NCBI GenBank assembly: GCA_947167715.1
Contig: CAMVJD010000009.1
Span: 1-64,000, forward strand
DNA from: an uncultured Eubacteriaceae bacterium
Lineage (GTDB): Bacteria > Bacillota > Clostridia > Lachnospirales > CAG-274
DNA length: 64,000 bases
Direction: 5' to 3'
Of the stretch, positions 1 through 8,454 are shown piece after piece; position 1 is the first letter of the stretch, and every line of letters begins with the position of its first letter. A program made the translations under genes and the position numbers. The notes under the pieces are model-generated. The model saw nothing but the letters and a program-made list of their open reading frames with translations. It had not been told where the DNA came from and did not search any database.

Positions 1-12
1 TTTAAGTAAGCA

Positions 13-33
13 CCCCCGCTTTAGAAGCGGGGG
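13..33 (-). terminator. Hairpin terminator after pectate lyase 1
   Basis: A 9-bp perfect stem (CCCCCGCTT / AAGCGGGGG) with a 3-nt loop lies 25 bases past the stop codon of the minus-strand pectate lyase. The tail read on the minus strand is only moderately T-rich, so termination is likely but not certain. Confidence 0.6.
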
Positions 34-58
34 ACTTCCTTAGTTTGTTAAATTAGTG

Positions 59-3000
59 TTACTCGTTTGTCAAATATACATACTCATAACCATATTGCTG
101 AGCATAAAATTCTGCTTGTGGGGTGCTTATATACAGGACGCAGCTCGCTTCCGCAATCGCACCTTCAAAGCTTTGTGTATTTGTGGGTATAACAAGTTTT
201 TCAAGTGCCGTACAGCCTCTGAATGTGTCACGCTGAAGCTTTTTAAGCGACGGCGGCAAGGTCACATCCGTCAGGGCAGTGCAGTTCATAAACGCAGAAT
301 CATATATTACCATAGATGGATTGTTTTCAAACACGACCGATTTCAGTTCTTTACAAAATGCAAAGGCATCTCCGTATATTTTGTTATAATTTTGAGGAAT
401 TACAACCTCCCTGATATTTGATGAACGGAAAGCGGACTCATCGACAGCGTTTATCCGTACACCGTTTACTTCCTCCGGCAGTGTGCCGCCTAAATAATCA
501 TCCGAGCAGCCCACTATTCTGCCTCTTGTCAAATCGACATAAATGGTTCCACTCGCTGTTTTATACGGATAATATGTGTCACTTGTTATGATTTCTGTTG
601 TTGTTTCGGTCGTCGTTTCTGTAGTGGTTTTTGTTGTAGTCTCTGTGGTTGATTCGATGGTGGTTTCTGTTGTGGTTATCAATTCGGCAGGCATTTTGTA
701 TGTGTCTACAAGTACTTTCTGCAATATCATTGCCGAATCACTTGCTGTCAAAACTCCGTCGGCATCGACATCAATATATCTCATATAATTATCGGTTTTG
801 CCTTCTATCGTCATTTTATAACTATCCACCAAAACTTTCTGTAAAACCATTGCCGAATCGCTTGCAGTCAGCACTCCGTCTGCATCGGCATCACCTATCA
901 CAAATCGTTCGTTATCAAGTGCCGTCAATGTGAAATTATCATAAAAAATAACGTCACTGCTGTTATTTCGCATTAAATAAGCGCTCTTAAAATTGGGCGA
1001 TGATATTCGTTCTTCGTCTATCGGTATATCATTTATATAATATCGTATAACACCCTTTTTCTTATTAACTTCTATTGCTAAGGTTCCCCAGTCATTAAAT
1101 GCCGATATGTATCGTTCCATATTTTCAAGATAAGTATCGCTTACTGTCTTGTAGGGATCCAAGGTCAGCGGATAGCTCTTGTTTTCCAACTTATCAACTT
1201 TTAAATCTACCGATACAATAAAATGTTCGGGGGTATACGGAAAATCGCATACATAAGGCCATGCATCGTTGCTGCCTATAGCTTCATTGGTCGCTACTCT
1301 TGTTTGATTTGAGCCCGTACCCTTAGTGGTAACTATTTTGTAATTACCGTGGTTTGTATGAAAGGTCTCCGTGTTTTCATCCGACTCAAAATCCTGCAAT
1401 GCAATAATTTCGCCCTTGTTTTTTCTCTCGTATCTTCCGAGGGTAACTATTTCTGTCAGGCTTTGTATTGCGGCATTTATTTCTTCATCGCTCGCAGCTT
1501 TATTTTTATAGACCTTTTCGGCATTGTTCAAAGCAGCTTTTATTCTGCTTTGAGAGTCATCTGTCAAATGGCTTATATCCATAGCTTTTATGCGGTCTAT
1601 ATCATCAAGAAGTGCCTTTTTAGTGCCGTATTTCAAGGAATTGACCGCAGAATAAATATCATCGGCAAGTGTCTTATAGTTTTCTTCATTCTTTTCTTCA
1701 AGCGCTTTCTTCCCGTCCAAAACAGCGTTATTCAGTAATTCTACACTTTCTTTTGTGTAGGGAATAGCGTCTGTAAGTTCCGCTTTTTCTATTGCGGCTT
1801 TAAGATATTCCTCGTCAGACATGATAAGTGTGTCAAGTGCGATTTTTAATTCGGCGGCCACATTATCTACCTGCGCCTGTGTCGGAGCGGTCAGGTCATA
1901 TACATTTTTTGCCTGTGTAAGTTTATTTTGCAGAGTTTCCCAATCCTTTACCGCAAAAAGTGTGGGATCGGCTTTTTCGGCACTTTTTATCAATGCTTTT
2001 AATTCATTAAAATTAACGCTATAACCCGCATAATGGTCTTTTATTATGTCATTTGCATAGTTTTCAAGGTTTGTGTAACCGTTTGCGGCAATATTGGCGC
2101 TGTCAAAAGCATTGGGGTCAAGACTGTTTGCCTGTTCCCATTTGTCGGGTATTCCGTCATTATCTGTATCGGCTTCTTTCACACCGTGCAAAGGTGTATA
2201 ACCGCCCACATCCTCGGGCGAGTCGATAAGCCCATAGCCCGAAGTATGTCCCGTCTGCATAGTGCCGTTGATAACGTCATTTATTATCCTTTGGTCGGTA
2301 TCATCCCTGAAATAGCTTGCGCCGACATTTTTCAAAACCGTATTGTACGCATCTTCCGCAGTCTGGGTATTTACAGGAAAATCGTTTATGTATTGATCGT
2401 TAGGCCAAAGCTTGCCGCTGTCGTCCGTAAAGCCGTCCGAAATGCTTTCGCATTTTGTTCCGTAATTTATATTTGCAACGCCCAGCCAGTTGTTTTCGGT
2501 CATATTGTCGCGGCCTTCCATTATATTTCCGTCAACGTGAATTGTTGTTCCGTACTTTTTGGAGCCCTGCCACACCTCGTAAAAGCGGATGTTTTTTGCT
2601 ATCGAGGTCGGCTTGTAATAGTTATTTACAAAATTTACCCTTACGCCGTTTTCGCCGCCGTAGCCTGCCTCTTCACGCCAGTTATAAAAAACATTGTTGC
2701 GTATATCCACAAGGCTTTCATAGTCGGGCGTACCTTGATATGAGCTTACGGTCGCACTCGTTCCTATCCTCGGCATACGGCTTTTATGCGATGATATAAG
2801 GTTATGGTGGAAGCTTGCGTTTATACCGCCCCAGATACCGCCGTAGCCGTGAGCGCCTTTGCTGTGATTTGAAACATTAAGGCTTTCGCTTATAATGCAG
2901 TATTGTGCAGTAAAATCCTTGTTTTCGTAAGCCGAAAGACACTCGTCCACCGACCAGTTCACAGAACAGTGATCGACAATAAAATTTGTACATTTTCTTA

Positions 3001-3445
3001 CGCCCAATCCATCCTCCTGCGAATAGCAGGTATCTCCCGGGCGTATGCGGATATATCTTAAAATAACATTATCACAGTTTGAAAACAAAACGCTTTCGCC
3101 CGCAATACAGATACCCTCTCCGGGTGCTGTCTGCCCGAGTATAGTTATATTGTCAATATCTTTTATATCCAAAATCGACTCCAGACGGACATTGCCCGCA
3201 ACATCAAAAACAACTATCCTGTTACCCTTTGATACCGCATCACGAAATGAGCCTTTGCCGCTGTCCTTAAGGTTTGTAACATGGTACACCTCAATATTCT
3301 CCGCCGCACGCGACCCCTTTGAATACATACCGCCACCCTCGGCACCGGGAAAGGCCGGCAGTTTGTCCGCCGCATAAGCAGGGCTGTTTACACAAGGCAT
3401 TGCCAAAGCCGCCGCAAGCATAAAAGACAATATTCTTTTTTTCAT
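59..3445 (-). CDS. Secreted PL1-type pectate lyase with dockerin and BspA-like LRR domain
   Basis: Predicted extracellular lyase that cleaves polygalacturonate by beta-elimination. A signal peptide (MKKRILSFMLAAALAMP, cleaved near AYA) precedes a right-handed beta-helix lyase domain at about residues 30-400, with the family start FPGAEGGG and an SRMPRIG stretch that corresponds to the basic catalytic loop. Next come a calcium-loop repeat (DTDNDGIPD, about 427), three FIVAR-type helical modules (about 475-670), a beta-sandwich (about 680-845), a type I dockerin with two DADG calcium loops (about 848-918), a Thr/Glu linker and an LRR_5/BspA-like domain (about 968-1128). Start ATG follows AAAGGGG. 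It lies 15 bases after the stop of the upstream lyase, so both are probably one transcript. The dockerin predicts attachment to a cohesin scaffold; no scaffold gene is in the window. An LRR domain after the dockerin is unusual and may bind host or cell surfaces. Lyase assignment is strong; subfamily is not settled. Confidence 0.9.
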   Translation of the reverse strand: MKKRILSFMLAAALAMPCVNSPAYAADKLPAFPGAEGGGMYSKGSRAAENIEVYHVTNLKDSGKGSFRDAVSKGNRIVVFDVAGNVRLESILDIKDIDNITILGQTAPGEGICIAGESVLFSNCDNVILRYIRIRPGDTCYSQEDGLGVRKCTNFIVDHCSVNWSVDECLSAYENKDFTAQYCIISESLNVSNHSKGAHGYGGIWGGINASFHHNLISSHKSRMPRIGTSATVSSYQGTPDYESLVDIRNNVFYNWREEAGYGGENGVRVNFVNNYYKPTSIAKNIRFYEVWQGSKKYGTTIHVDGNIMEGRDNMTENNWLGVANINYGTKCESISDGFTDDSGKLWPNDQYINDFPVNTQTAEDAYNTVLKNVGASYFRDDTDQRIINDVINGTMQTGHTSGYGLIDSPEDVGGYTPLHGVKEADTDNDGIPDKWEQANSLDPNAFDSANIAANGYTNLENYANDIIKDHYAGYSVNFNELKALIKSAEKADPTLFAVKDWETLQNKLTQAKNVYDLTAPTQAQVDNVAAELKIALDTLIMSDEEYLKAAIEKAELTDAIPYTKESVELLNNAVLDGKKALEEKNEENYKTLADDIYSAVNSLKYGTKKALLDDIDRIKAMDISHLTDDSQSRIKAALNNAEKVYKNKAASDEEINAAIQSLTEIVTLGRYERKNKGEIIALQDFESDENTETFHTNHGNYKIVTTKGTGSNQTRVATNEAIGSNDAWPYVCDFPYTPEHFIVSVDLKVDKLENKSYPLTLDPYKTVSDTYLENMERYISAFNDWGTLAIEVNKKKGVIRYYINDIPIDEERISSPNFKSAYLMRNNSSDVIFYDNFTLTALDNERFVIGDADADGVLTASDSAMVLQKVLVDSYKMTIEGKTDNYMRYIDVDADGVLTASDSAMILQKVLVDTYKMPAELITTTETTIESTTETTTKTTTETTTETTTEIITSDTYYPYKTASGTIYVDLTRGRIVGCSDDYLGGTLPEEVNGVRINAVDESAFRSSNIREVVIPQNYNKIYGDAFAFCKELKSVVFENNPSMVIYDSAFMNCTALTDVTLPPSLKKLQRDTFRGCTALEKLVIPTNTQSFEGAIAEASCVLYISTPQAEFYAQQYGYEYVYLTNE

Positions 3446-3460
3446 CTTTATTCCCCTTTC

Positions 3461-6400
3461 TTACTTTTCGGCAGGCATAAAATATGACTCCTGCAAGGTC
3501 TTTTGCATTATCTCCGCCGCATCACTTGCGGTGATATATCTGTCCTTATCCACATCAATATATTTAAACCAATCATCGGTTTTATTTTGTATAGGCAGAA
3601 TGCTCTCTTCCGTAAGCGTTTTTTGCAGTACGAATGCGGCATCGCTTGCTGTTATACTGCCGTCCGCATCGGCATCGCCGTATAAAAACGGCTTATTCGA
3701 TACATTAAGCTTGAATATATTTATATTGCCAAGTCGGCTGCCCTTATTTTCAATAAAGGTATATAAATTATACGAATCGAGCTTTGGCGCGGAGAGGTCG
3801 CAGGCGGTAAGCTTTTTACAATTTCCCGCATTTTCCGTTATACATTTTTTATATACAAGCGCATTGTTTAAATATACGGTCAAAACCCCTGTTTCTTCAT
3901 TGTAATTGCTGTACACGGTGTTTCGTTTTCCCTCGACAAACGGTGGATTTTTTATATCATCGCTATTCAGGGTAAACTTTTTATTGTCAAACGCTATTCT
4001 CATATATCTGTCATCATCCACCGCATTATCCATTACAATACAGCAATCCCACTTATTTTCAAGCTCGTAGCGAAACAGCATAGTATCGGAGTTTTCGTCA
4101 TCAAGCATAAGATCCGCGGAAAGATATGTATCATTGTCAATTTTTTCAAGCGGCAGGGGGATAACGGTATCTATCGCGGGGCGAATATAGGTGCTGCCGT
4201 TTTCCGTAACATATTCGGCGTTTATATCCCCGCGCTTCGCTTCAAGATCCTCGGTATAAACGATCGACTTATAGCCGTCCTTGTATTCAAGCCCTATCAG
4301 CGCATTTTTGACCTTATCGTAAAACTTTAAGGCCGCATCATTTTCCCCGCTTTGGGTCTGCGACAGTTCAAGTCCCTCGGCTTTGAGTGTTTCTGCGTCC
4401 TTTTGGGACTTATCCGTTAAGCTGTCCCTTGCAAACAAGCCGTCCGACAGATAGAAAACAGCATTTTTTAATGTGGTATTATCCAAAAGCACCATTTTCT
4501 TTGACGTTTCATCAATTTTGCTCATCATATCGCGCATTTGTGCATTTGTGGCATCGGGGCTTGCGGCAAGCGCATCCGCCTCGTCTATCACCTGCTGCAT
4601 AAGCTGTGTCGAGGAGCTTGTATATCTGCCGCTTGTAATGTACTGCGCCCTTGCATCCTCTTTTTTTTGCTTAAATTCCTCCAAAAGCGATTCTTCAAGG
4701 CTGTCCAGAGCCGACTGCAAAAGCTCGGCATCTTCTTTGAAAAGCTCGTTGTCCTCTTCCTCTTCAAGGTCTGTTTTTGACTTATTAATTGCCGACATCA
4801 AAGCATCAAGGCTTTCGCGCGAATACTGCTGCGGCTCAAAGCCGCTTATTTTCTGTTCCGTTTCGGCAACAAGCCTTTCCAGAATATTTCTGTACCTTGG
4901 AACAAGCGAATCAAGCATATTATTCAGCTTTTCGGTCTCGTCGTTGATCTCGTCCTGATCTTCGCTTGTGCCGAGAATAATTTTTGCCGTTTCCGTTTCG
5001 GCATCTATCTTTTTTATATCCTCCTCTTCAAATTTCCACCTTTCAAGATACATGGAACGCGACACGGCAAGCCCCAATTCGACCCGGTTTACCTTAATTT
5101 CGGTAAAGCTTTCAACAAGGCTGTTTGCATACAGCTCAATATTTGTATATCCGCTTGATGATATCTGCGCCGCATCTGACGGGTCGTTTTTGTCAAGGCC
5201 GTTGTTATCCTCCCAGCTGTCGGGTATGCCGTCAAGGTCGGTATCCTCGGGCTTTTTTCCCCCTTGCAGCCAGCACCAGCCGCCCACATCGTATACGCTG
5301 TCAACAAAGCCTATACTGCCGTTGCTGCCGTTTGGATATACGCCGTTTTTAACATTTTTTACAACTCGCTCATCTATGGTATCACGGTGCAGGCTTGCAC
5401 CCGCATATTTCAAAACATCAGTGTACGCTTCTTCTGCGGTCTGCGTTTTTACGGGATAATCCGAAAGGTATTGATCGTTTGGCAGGAGAACCTCGGGAAC
5501 CTCTTTGTCGGTCTCTTCAAACCCGTGCATAACAACGCCTTTTTCCGAAATGTTTTCACGTTTTATCCACCAATATTGACCGTTGCTGAAAAAGTCAAGC
5601 CCTTTATAATTATCATCGGTAAGGTCCTTCATACCTTCCATTACATTTCCGCTTAAATGTAAGGTTGTCGATTGACTGTCAACACCGTCTATACAAGAAT
5701 TTCTTCCGCTGTAAAACTCGTAAAATGTATGCACTATTGCAATATCGGTCGGTTTAAAATAGTTGTTTACAAAATTTACCCTGACACCGTTTTCTCCGCC
5801 GTAGCCCGCATTTTTACTCCAACTGTATATAACATTGTTTCTTACATCGATAAGTGCTTCGGTATCGGGTACGGATGCACGTAGCGTTTCGGTCGAGCCT
5901 ATGCGCGGGTTTCTGCTTTCGTTATTTGCAAGCAGATTATGGTGAAAACTTGCATTTGTGCCGCCCCAAAGACCGCCGTAGCCGTGGGTGCCCTTTGCAT
6001 GGGTAGACTTGCGCAGTGCCTCGCTGATAATATTCCATTGTGCGGTAAAATCTGTGCTTCCGTACCAGCTTAAAAGCTCGTCCACAGACCAGCTTATCGA
6101 ACAATGGTCGATGATCACATTGCTGCAGCCCTTGCCGCCCAGACTGTCCTCGTAGCTGCCTTCGCCGCTTCTGAAACGCAGATAGCGTATAATGATATTG
6201 TCGGCATATTCAAACTGTACGGAATTGCCGCCTATACAAACCCCCTCACCCGGCGCGGTTTGTCCCAGTATCGTCAAATTGCTTGATTTTACTATTATTT
6301 TATTTTCAAGCATAATATTTCCCGCAACATCAAAAACTATTATTCGGTTACTTTGCGAAACCGCATCACGGAATGAGCCATCGCCGCTGTCATCCAAATT

Positions 6401-6583
6401 GGTAACGTGATAAATTTCGAAATTCTCCGCCGCACGCGCACCCTTTGTGTACATACCGCCGCCCTCCGCGCCGGGAAAGGCAAGCAGTTTATTTTCCGCC
6501 GCACAAATGTTGAACGAATTGCTGTCAATGCTGCCAAAAAACATAAATGCAGCAAGAAGCATAGAAAATACACGTTTTTTCAT
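3461..6583 (-). CDS. Secreted PL1-type pectate lyase with C-terminal dockerin
   Basis: First gene of the two-lyase operon. The start is set at the ATG at 6583 (MKKRVFSM), preceded by AAGGGAG; the longer ORF adds 17 residues upstream with no ribosome binding site. A signal peptide is followed by the same lyase domain as its neighbour (FPGAEGGG, SRNPRIG), a calcium-loop repeat DTDLDGIPD near residue 447, FIVAR-like helices with a Glu-rich stretch, a beta-sandwich, and a dockerin at about 964-1036 that closes the protein. Unlike the downstream gene it has no Thr linker or LRR domain. It should act on pectin outside the cell, probably docked on a scaffold. A near-consensus promoter with a downstream palindrome lies upstream. 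Lyase function is well supported; product pattern and pectin preference cannot be read from the sequence. Confidence 0.9.
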   Translation of the reverse strand: MKKRVFSMLLAAFMFFGSIDSNSFNICAAENKLLAFPGAEGGGMYTKGARAAENFEIYHVTNLDDSGDGSFRDAVSQSNRIIVFDVAGNIMLENKIIVKSSNLTILGQTAPGEGVCIGGNSVQFEYADNIIIRYLRFRSGEGSYEDSLGGKGCSNVIIDHCSISWSVDELLSWYGSTDFTAQWNIISEALRKSTHAKGTHGYGGLWGGTNASFHHNLLANNESRNPRIGSTETLRASVPDTEALIDVRNNVIYSWSKNAGYGGENGVRVNFVNNYFKPTDIAIVHTFYEFYSGRNSCIDGVDSQSTTLHLSGNVMEGMKDLTDDNYKGLDFFSNGQYWWIKRENISEKGVVMHGFEETDKEVPEVLLPNDQYLSDYPVKTQTAEEAYTDVLKYAGASLHRDTIDERVVKNVKNGVYPNGSNGSIGFVDSVYDVGGWCWLQGGKKPEDTDLDGIPDSWEDNNGLDKNDPSDAAQISSSGYTNIELYANSLVESFTEIKVNRVELGLAVSRSMYLERWKFEEEDIKKIDAETETAKIILGTSEDQDEINDETEKLNNMLDSLVPRYRNILERLVAETEQKISGFEPQQYSRESLDALMSAINKSKTDLEEEEDNELFKEDAELLQSALDSLEESLLEEFKQKKEDARAQYITSGRYTSSSTQLMQQVIDEADALAASPDATNAQMRDMMSKIDETSKKMVLLDNTTLKNAVFYLSDGLFARDSLTDKSQKDAETLKAEGLELSQTQSGENDAALKFYDKVKNALIGLEYKDGYKSIVYTEDLEAKRGDINAEYVTENGSTYIRPAIDTVIPLPLEKIDNDTYLSADLMLDDENSDTMLFRYELENKWDCCIVMDNAVDDDRYMRIAFDNKKFTLNSDDIKNPPFVEGKRNTVYSNYNEETGVLTVYLNNALVYKKCITENAGNCKKLTACDLSAPKLDSYNLYTFIENKGSRLGNINIFKLNVSNKPFLYGDADADGSITASDAAFVLQKTLTEESILPIQNKTDDWFKYIDVDKDRYITASDAAEIMQKTLQESYFMPAEK

Positions 6584-6632
6584 CCTTCTATCTCCCTTCA
6601 CAATATAAACAATACTTAATTGCAATGTTTTC

Positions 6633-6652
6633 AATTGGCCTTAAAGCCAATT
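6633..6652 (-). promoter_or_regulatory. Inverted repeat just downstream of the lyase operon promoter
   Basis: AATTGGC-N6-GCCAATT, perfect 7-bp arms, begins only a few bases after the expected transcription start of the pectate lyase operon. The position suits a repressor operator; an RNA hairpin in the leader is the alternative. Confidence 0.45.
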
Positions 6653-6664
6653 TATTATATTTGA

Positions 6665-6693
6665 ATTATACTGTACTTTATCGCTTTTGTCAA
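6665..6693 (-). promoter_or_regulatory. Sigma-A promoter of the pectate lyase operon
   Basis: On the minus strand TTGACA and TATAAT stand 17 bases apart, a full consensus match, about 80 bases upstream of the ATG at 6583. It is divergent from the blaI-like promoter, with only about 14 bases between the two -35 boxes. Confidence 0.8.
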
Positions 6694-6706
6694 CGGAAAT
6701 TTTCTA

Positions 6707-6735
6707 TTGACTTATTAAATGCATTGTTATATAAT
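6707..6735 (+). promoter_or_regulatory. Sigma-A promoter of the blaI-like operon
   Basis: TTGACT, 17-base spacer, TATAAT, about 75 bases before the BlaI-like start codon. Confidence 0.75.
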
Positions 6736-6769
6736 AATATAAGCAGATAACTTAAAAGCCAACAGAAAA

Positions 6770-6783
6770 GGTAACGTGTTACC
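6770..6783 (+). promoter_or_regulatory. Palindromic operator candidate for the BlaI-like repressor
   Basis: GGTAAC-GT-GTTACC lies between the promoter and the start codon of the BlaI-family gene. BlaI/MecI repressors are dimers that autoregulate through dyads in this position. The half-site differs from the classic TACA/TGTA boxes, so binding is an inference. Confidence 0.45.
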
Positions 6784-6809
6784 GTCTCATCAGAAAGGAG
6801 AAATTTGCA

Positions 6810-7202
6810 ATGAAAAAGAATTTGACCGACAAGGAATTTGAGATAATGGAAGTCCTATGGAAAAGCGACAGGCCGCTGCACGCGGGCGAATTGCTGAAGG
6901 GCACATCCACTATATCGGCAAACTCCATACACAGGATAATAAGTCACCTGTTGGAAAAGAAATACATTAAGGTCGCTGGTTCGGTACTGATATCAAAATC
7001 AATGAGCCGACTGTATTCCCCATTGGTCTCGGCGGAAGAATACACGCTGTGGCAAATGAACAAAATTTTCAGAAAAGATACCGGGAAAAGCCCTATATCC
7101 TCGCTTATTATGTATTTTGCAAAAAAGAACAAGAATAATACGGATGAGCTTAAACAGGAGCTTTTGGACATAATAAACAGTATAGACGATAAAAAAAATT
7201 AA
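6810..7202 (+). CDS. BlaI/MecI-family winged-helix repressor
   Basis: 130 aa, the usual BlaI/MecI length. The N-terminal winged helix (LTDKEFEIMEVLWKSDRP) and the recognition-helix region (ISANSIHRIISHLLEKKYIK) match the family; the C-terminal helices would dimerise. These repressors are inactivated by cleavage or release triggered by a partner M56 protease, and that partner is the next gene, 14 bases downstream. The ribosome binding site is AAAGGAG. The putative target is its own promoter and possibly the dockerin/inhibitor gene two positions downstream. No beta-lactamase is nearby, so beta-lactam sensing is not implied. Confidence 0.85.
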   Translation: MKKNLTDKEFEIMEVLWKSDRPLHAGELLKGTSTISANSIHRIISHLLEKKYIKVAGSVLISKSMSRLYSPLVSAEEYTLWQMNKIFRKDTGKSPISSLIMYFAKKNKNNTDELKQELLDIINSIDDKKN

Positions 7203-7216
7203 CGGAGATGTTTTAA

Positions 7217-8362
7217 ATGATAGATCTTACACCTTACTCCGTTTTTTGGGTCTGTGTTGTTTCAAGCATTTTCATAACGCTGCTTGTACTTATATCAAAA
7301 AGCACAAAGCTTGTTTCGAGCGTACCTATGTGGCTTACTATAGCGGTTTTCGCGGTCGTTGCGGTAAGGCTTGTGCTTCCCGTTGAATTTTTGGGCATCA
7401 GTAAAACCTGCATTGATTATAAGGTACTGCCGGGCATATACGATTTTATCACATACAGCTCGGGCAAAATATGGATATTCGACAGGACTATACTTAATTA
7501 TATTTATTTAATTTGGTTTGGTATTTCGGCGGCATTACTTGTTTACTACATTGTCCAAAATTTTATGATGTGCAGGTATATAAAGCGCACACCCGCTGCT
7601 TTGGGCAGAGAATGCGATATGCTTGACAAGCTGAAGAAAAAGCTTAACTGCCGCTTTAAAACAAAACTGATAGTAAGCGACGCAATTCCGTCCCCGTCCG
7701 AATACGGGTATTTTAAACACATAATTTTTTTAAACAAGGCCGACTACACCGATGAAGAGCTTGAATTTATCCTTACGCACGAGCTGTATCACTTTAAATA
7801 CGGCACGCAATGGTTCAAGCTGTTATCAGAGGTGCTGTGGATATTGTTTTGGTGGAACCCGATAATTTATTTTTATAAAAAGCATCTTACGGCAAGAATA
7901 GAGATATATGTGGATTCAAAAATAACAAAAAGGCTTGCGGCAGGTCAAGTAAAGGCATATCTGCAGGCAATATTTAATGTATATTACGGCAATACCGATA
8001 AAAGCGCCCTTTCACCGCCGTTTGTAGGCACACTTGTGCAGGAGGACGAAAAGCTTTTAAAGCAGCGTTTTATGCTTTTAAGCGATCCGCGCAAAATGAA
8101 TATTCCCTTGTGCCTTGCGGTCACGGCATTAACGGCGGCATATTTGTTTGTATCGTGCCGATATATCGTTCAGCCCGGTTGGGAACCGTCTCCGATCGAT
8201 ATGCCGACTTTCGGATTGATTCTGTCACCCCAAAATTCATATATACTCTATGAAAACGGAGAATACCGACTATACTGTTACGGAGAATTATTGGTGGCAG
8301 AAATAAAGGATCCATCCGTATTTGAAAATGTTCCCGTTTTGGATAAGCCTCCCGAGGATTAG
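7217..8362 (+). CDS. M56-family (BlaR1/MecR1-like) membrane zinc protease without penicillin sensor
   Basis: 381 aa, membrane-embedded. Hydrophobic helices fill the first about 130 residues, the zinc motif HELYH is at 188-192, and a further helix near 300 (ALTAAYLF) leads into a short outside tail of about 60 residues. BlaR1 and MecR1 carry a penicillin-binding sensor of roughly 250 residues at that point; here it is replaced by a short unrecognised tail (PQNSYILYENGEYRLYCYGE). The protein would therefore sense something else or be controlled by a partner. It pairs with the upstream BlaI-like repressor and presumably triggers its inactivation. Family assignment is firm; the signal is unknown. 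Confidence 0.8.
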   Translation: MIDLTPYSVFWVCVVSSIFITLLVLISKSTKLVSSVPMWLTIAVFAVVAVRLVLPVEFLGISKTCIDYKVLPGIYDFITYSSGKIWIFDRTILNYIYLIWFGISAALLVYYIVQNFMMCRYIKRTPAALGRECDMLDKLKKKLNCRFKTKLIVSDAIPSPSEYGYFKHIIFLNKADYTDEELEFILTHELYHFKYGTQWFKLLSEVLWILFWWNPIIYFYKKHLTARIEIYVDSKITKRLAAGQVKAYLQAIFNVYYGNTDKSALSPPFVGTLVQEDEKLLKQRFMLLSDPRKMNIPLCLAVTALTAAYLFVSCRYIVQPGWEPSPIDMPTFGLILSPQNSYILYENGEYRLYCYGELLVAEIKDPSVFENVPVLDKPPED

Positions 8363-8454
8363 CATTAACGCCTTGCTTGCTTTACACGCAGTCCGATATT
8401 TGTCCGACTGTATCATTATAAACGGCATTTACTGAAAAGAAAGGATGAGAAATT

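Noticed and set aside
1-60. Left end of an IS200/IS605-type element, because of the GC hairpin
   Set aside because: No transposase or matching right end is visible, and the hairpin fits a terminator for the adjacent gene.
576-788. Val-rich ORF opposite the Thr linker of pectate lyase 1
   Set aside because: Shadow of Thr/Glu repeats in the real gene.
7217-8362. Beta-lactam sensor BlaR1
   Set aside because: The penicillin-binding domain is missing and there is no beta-lactamase gene nearby.
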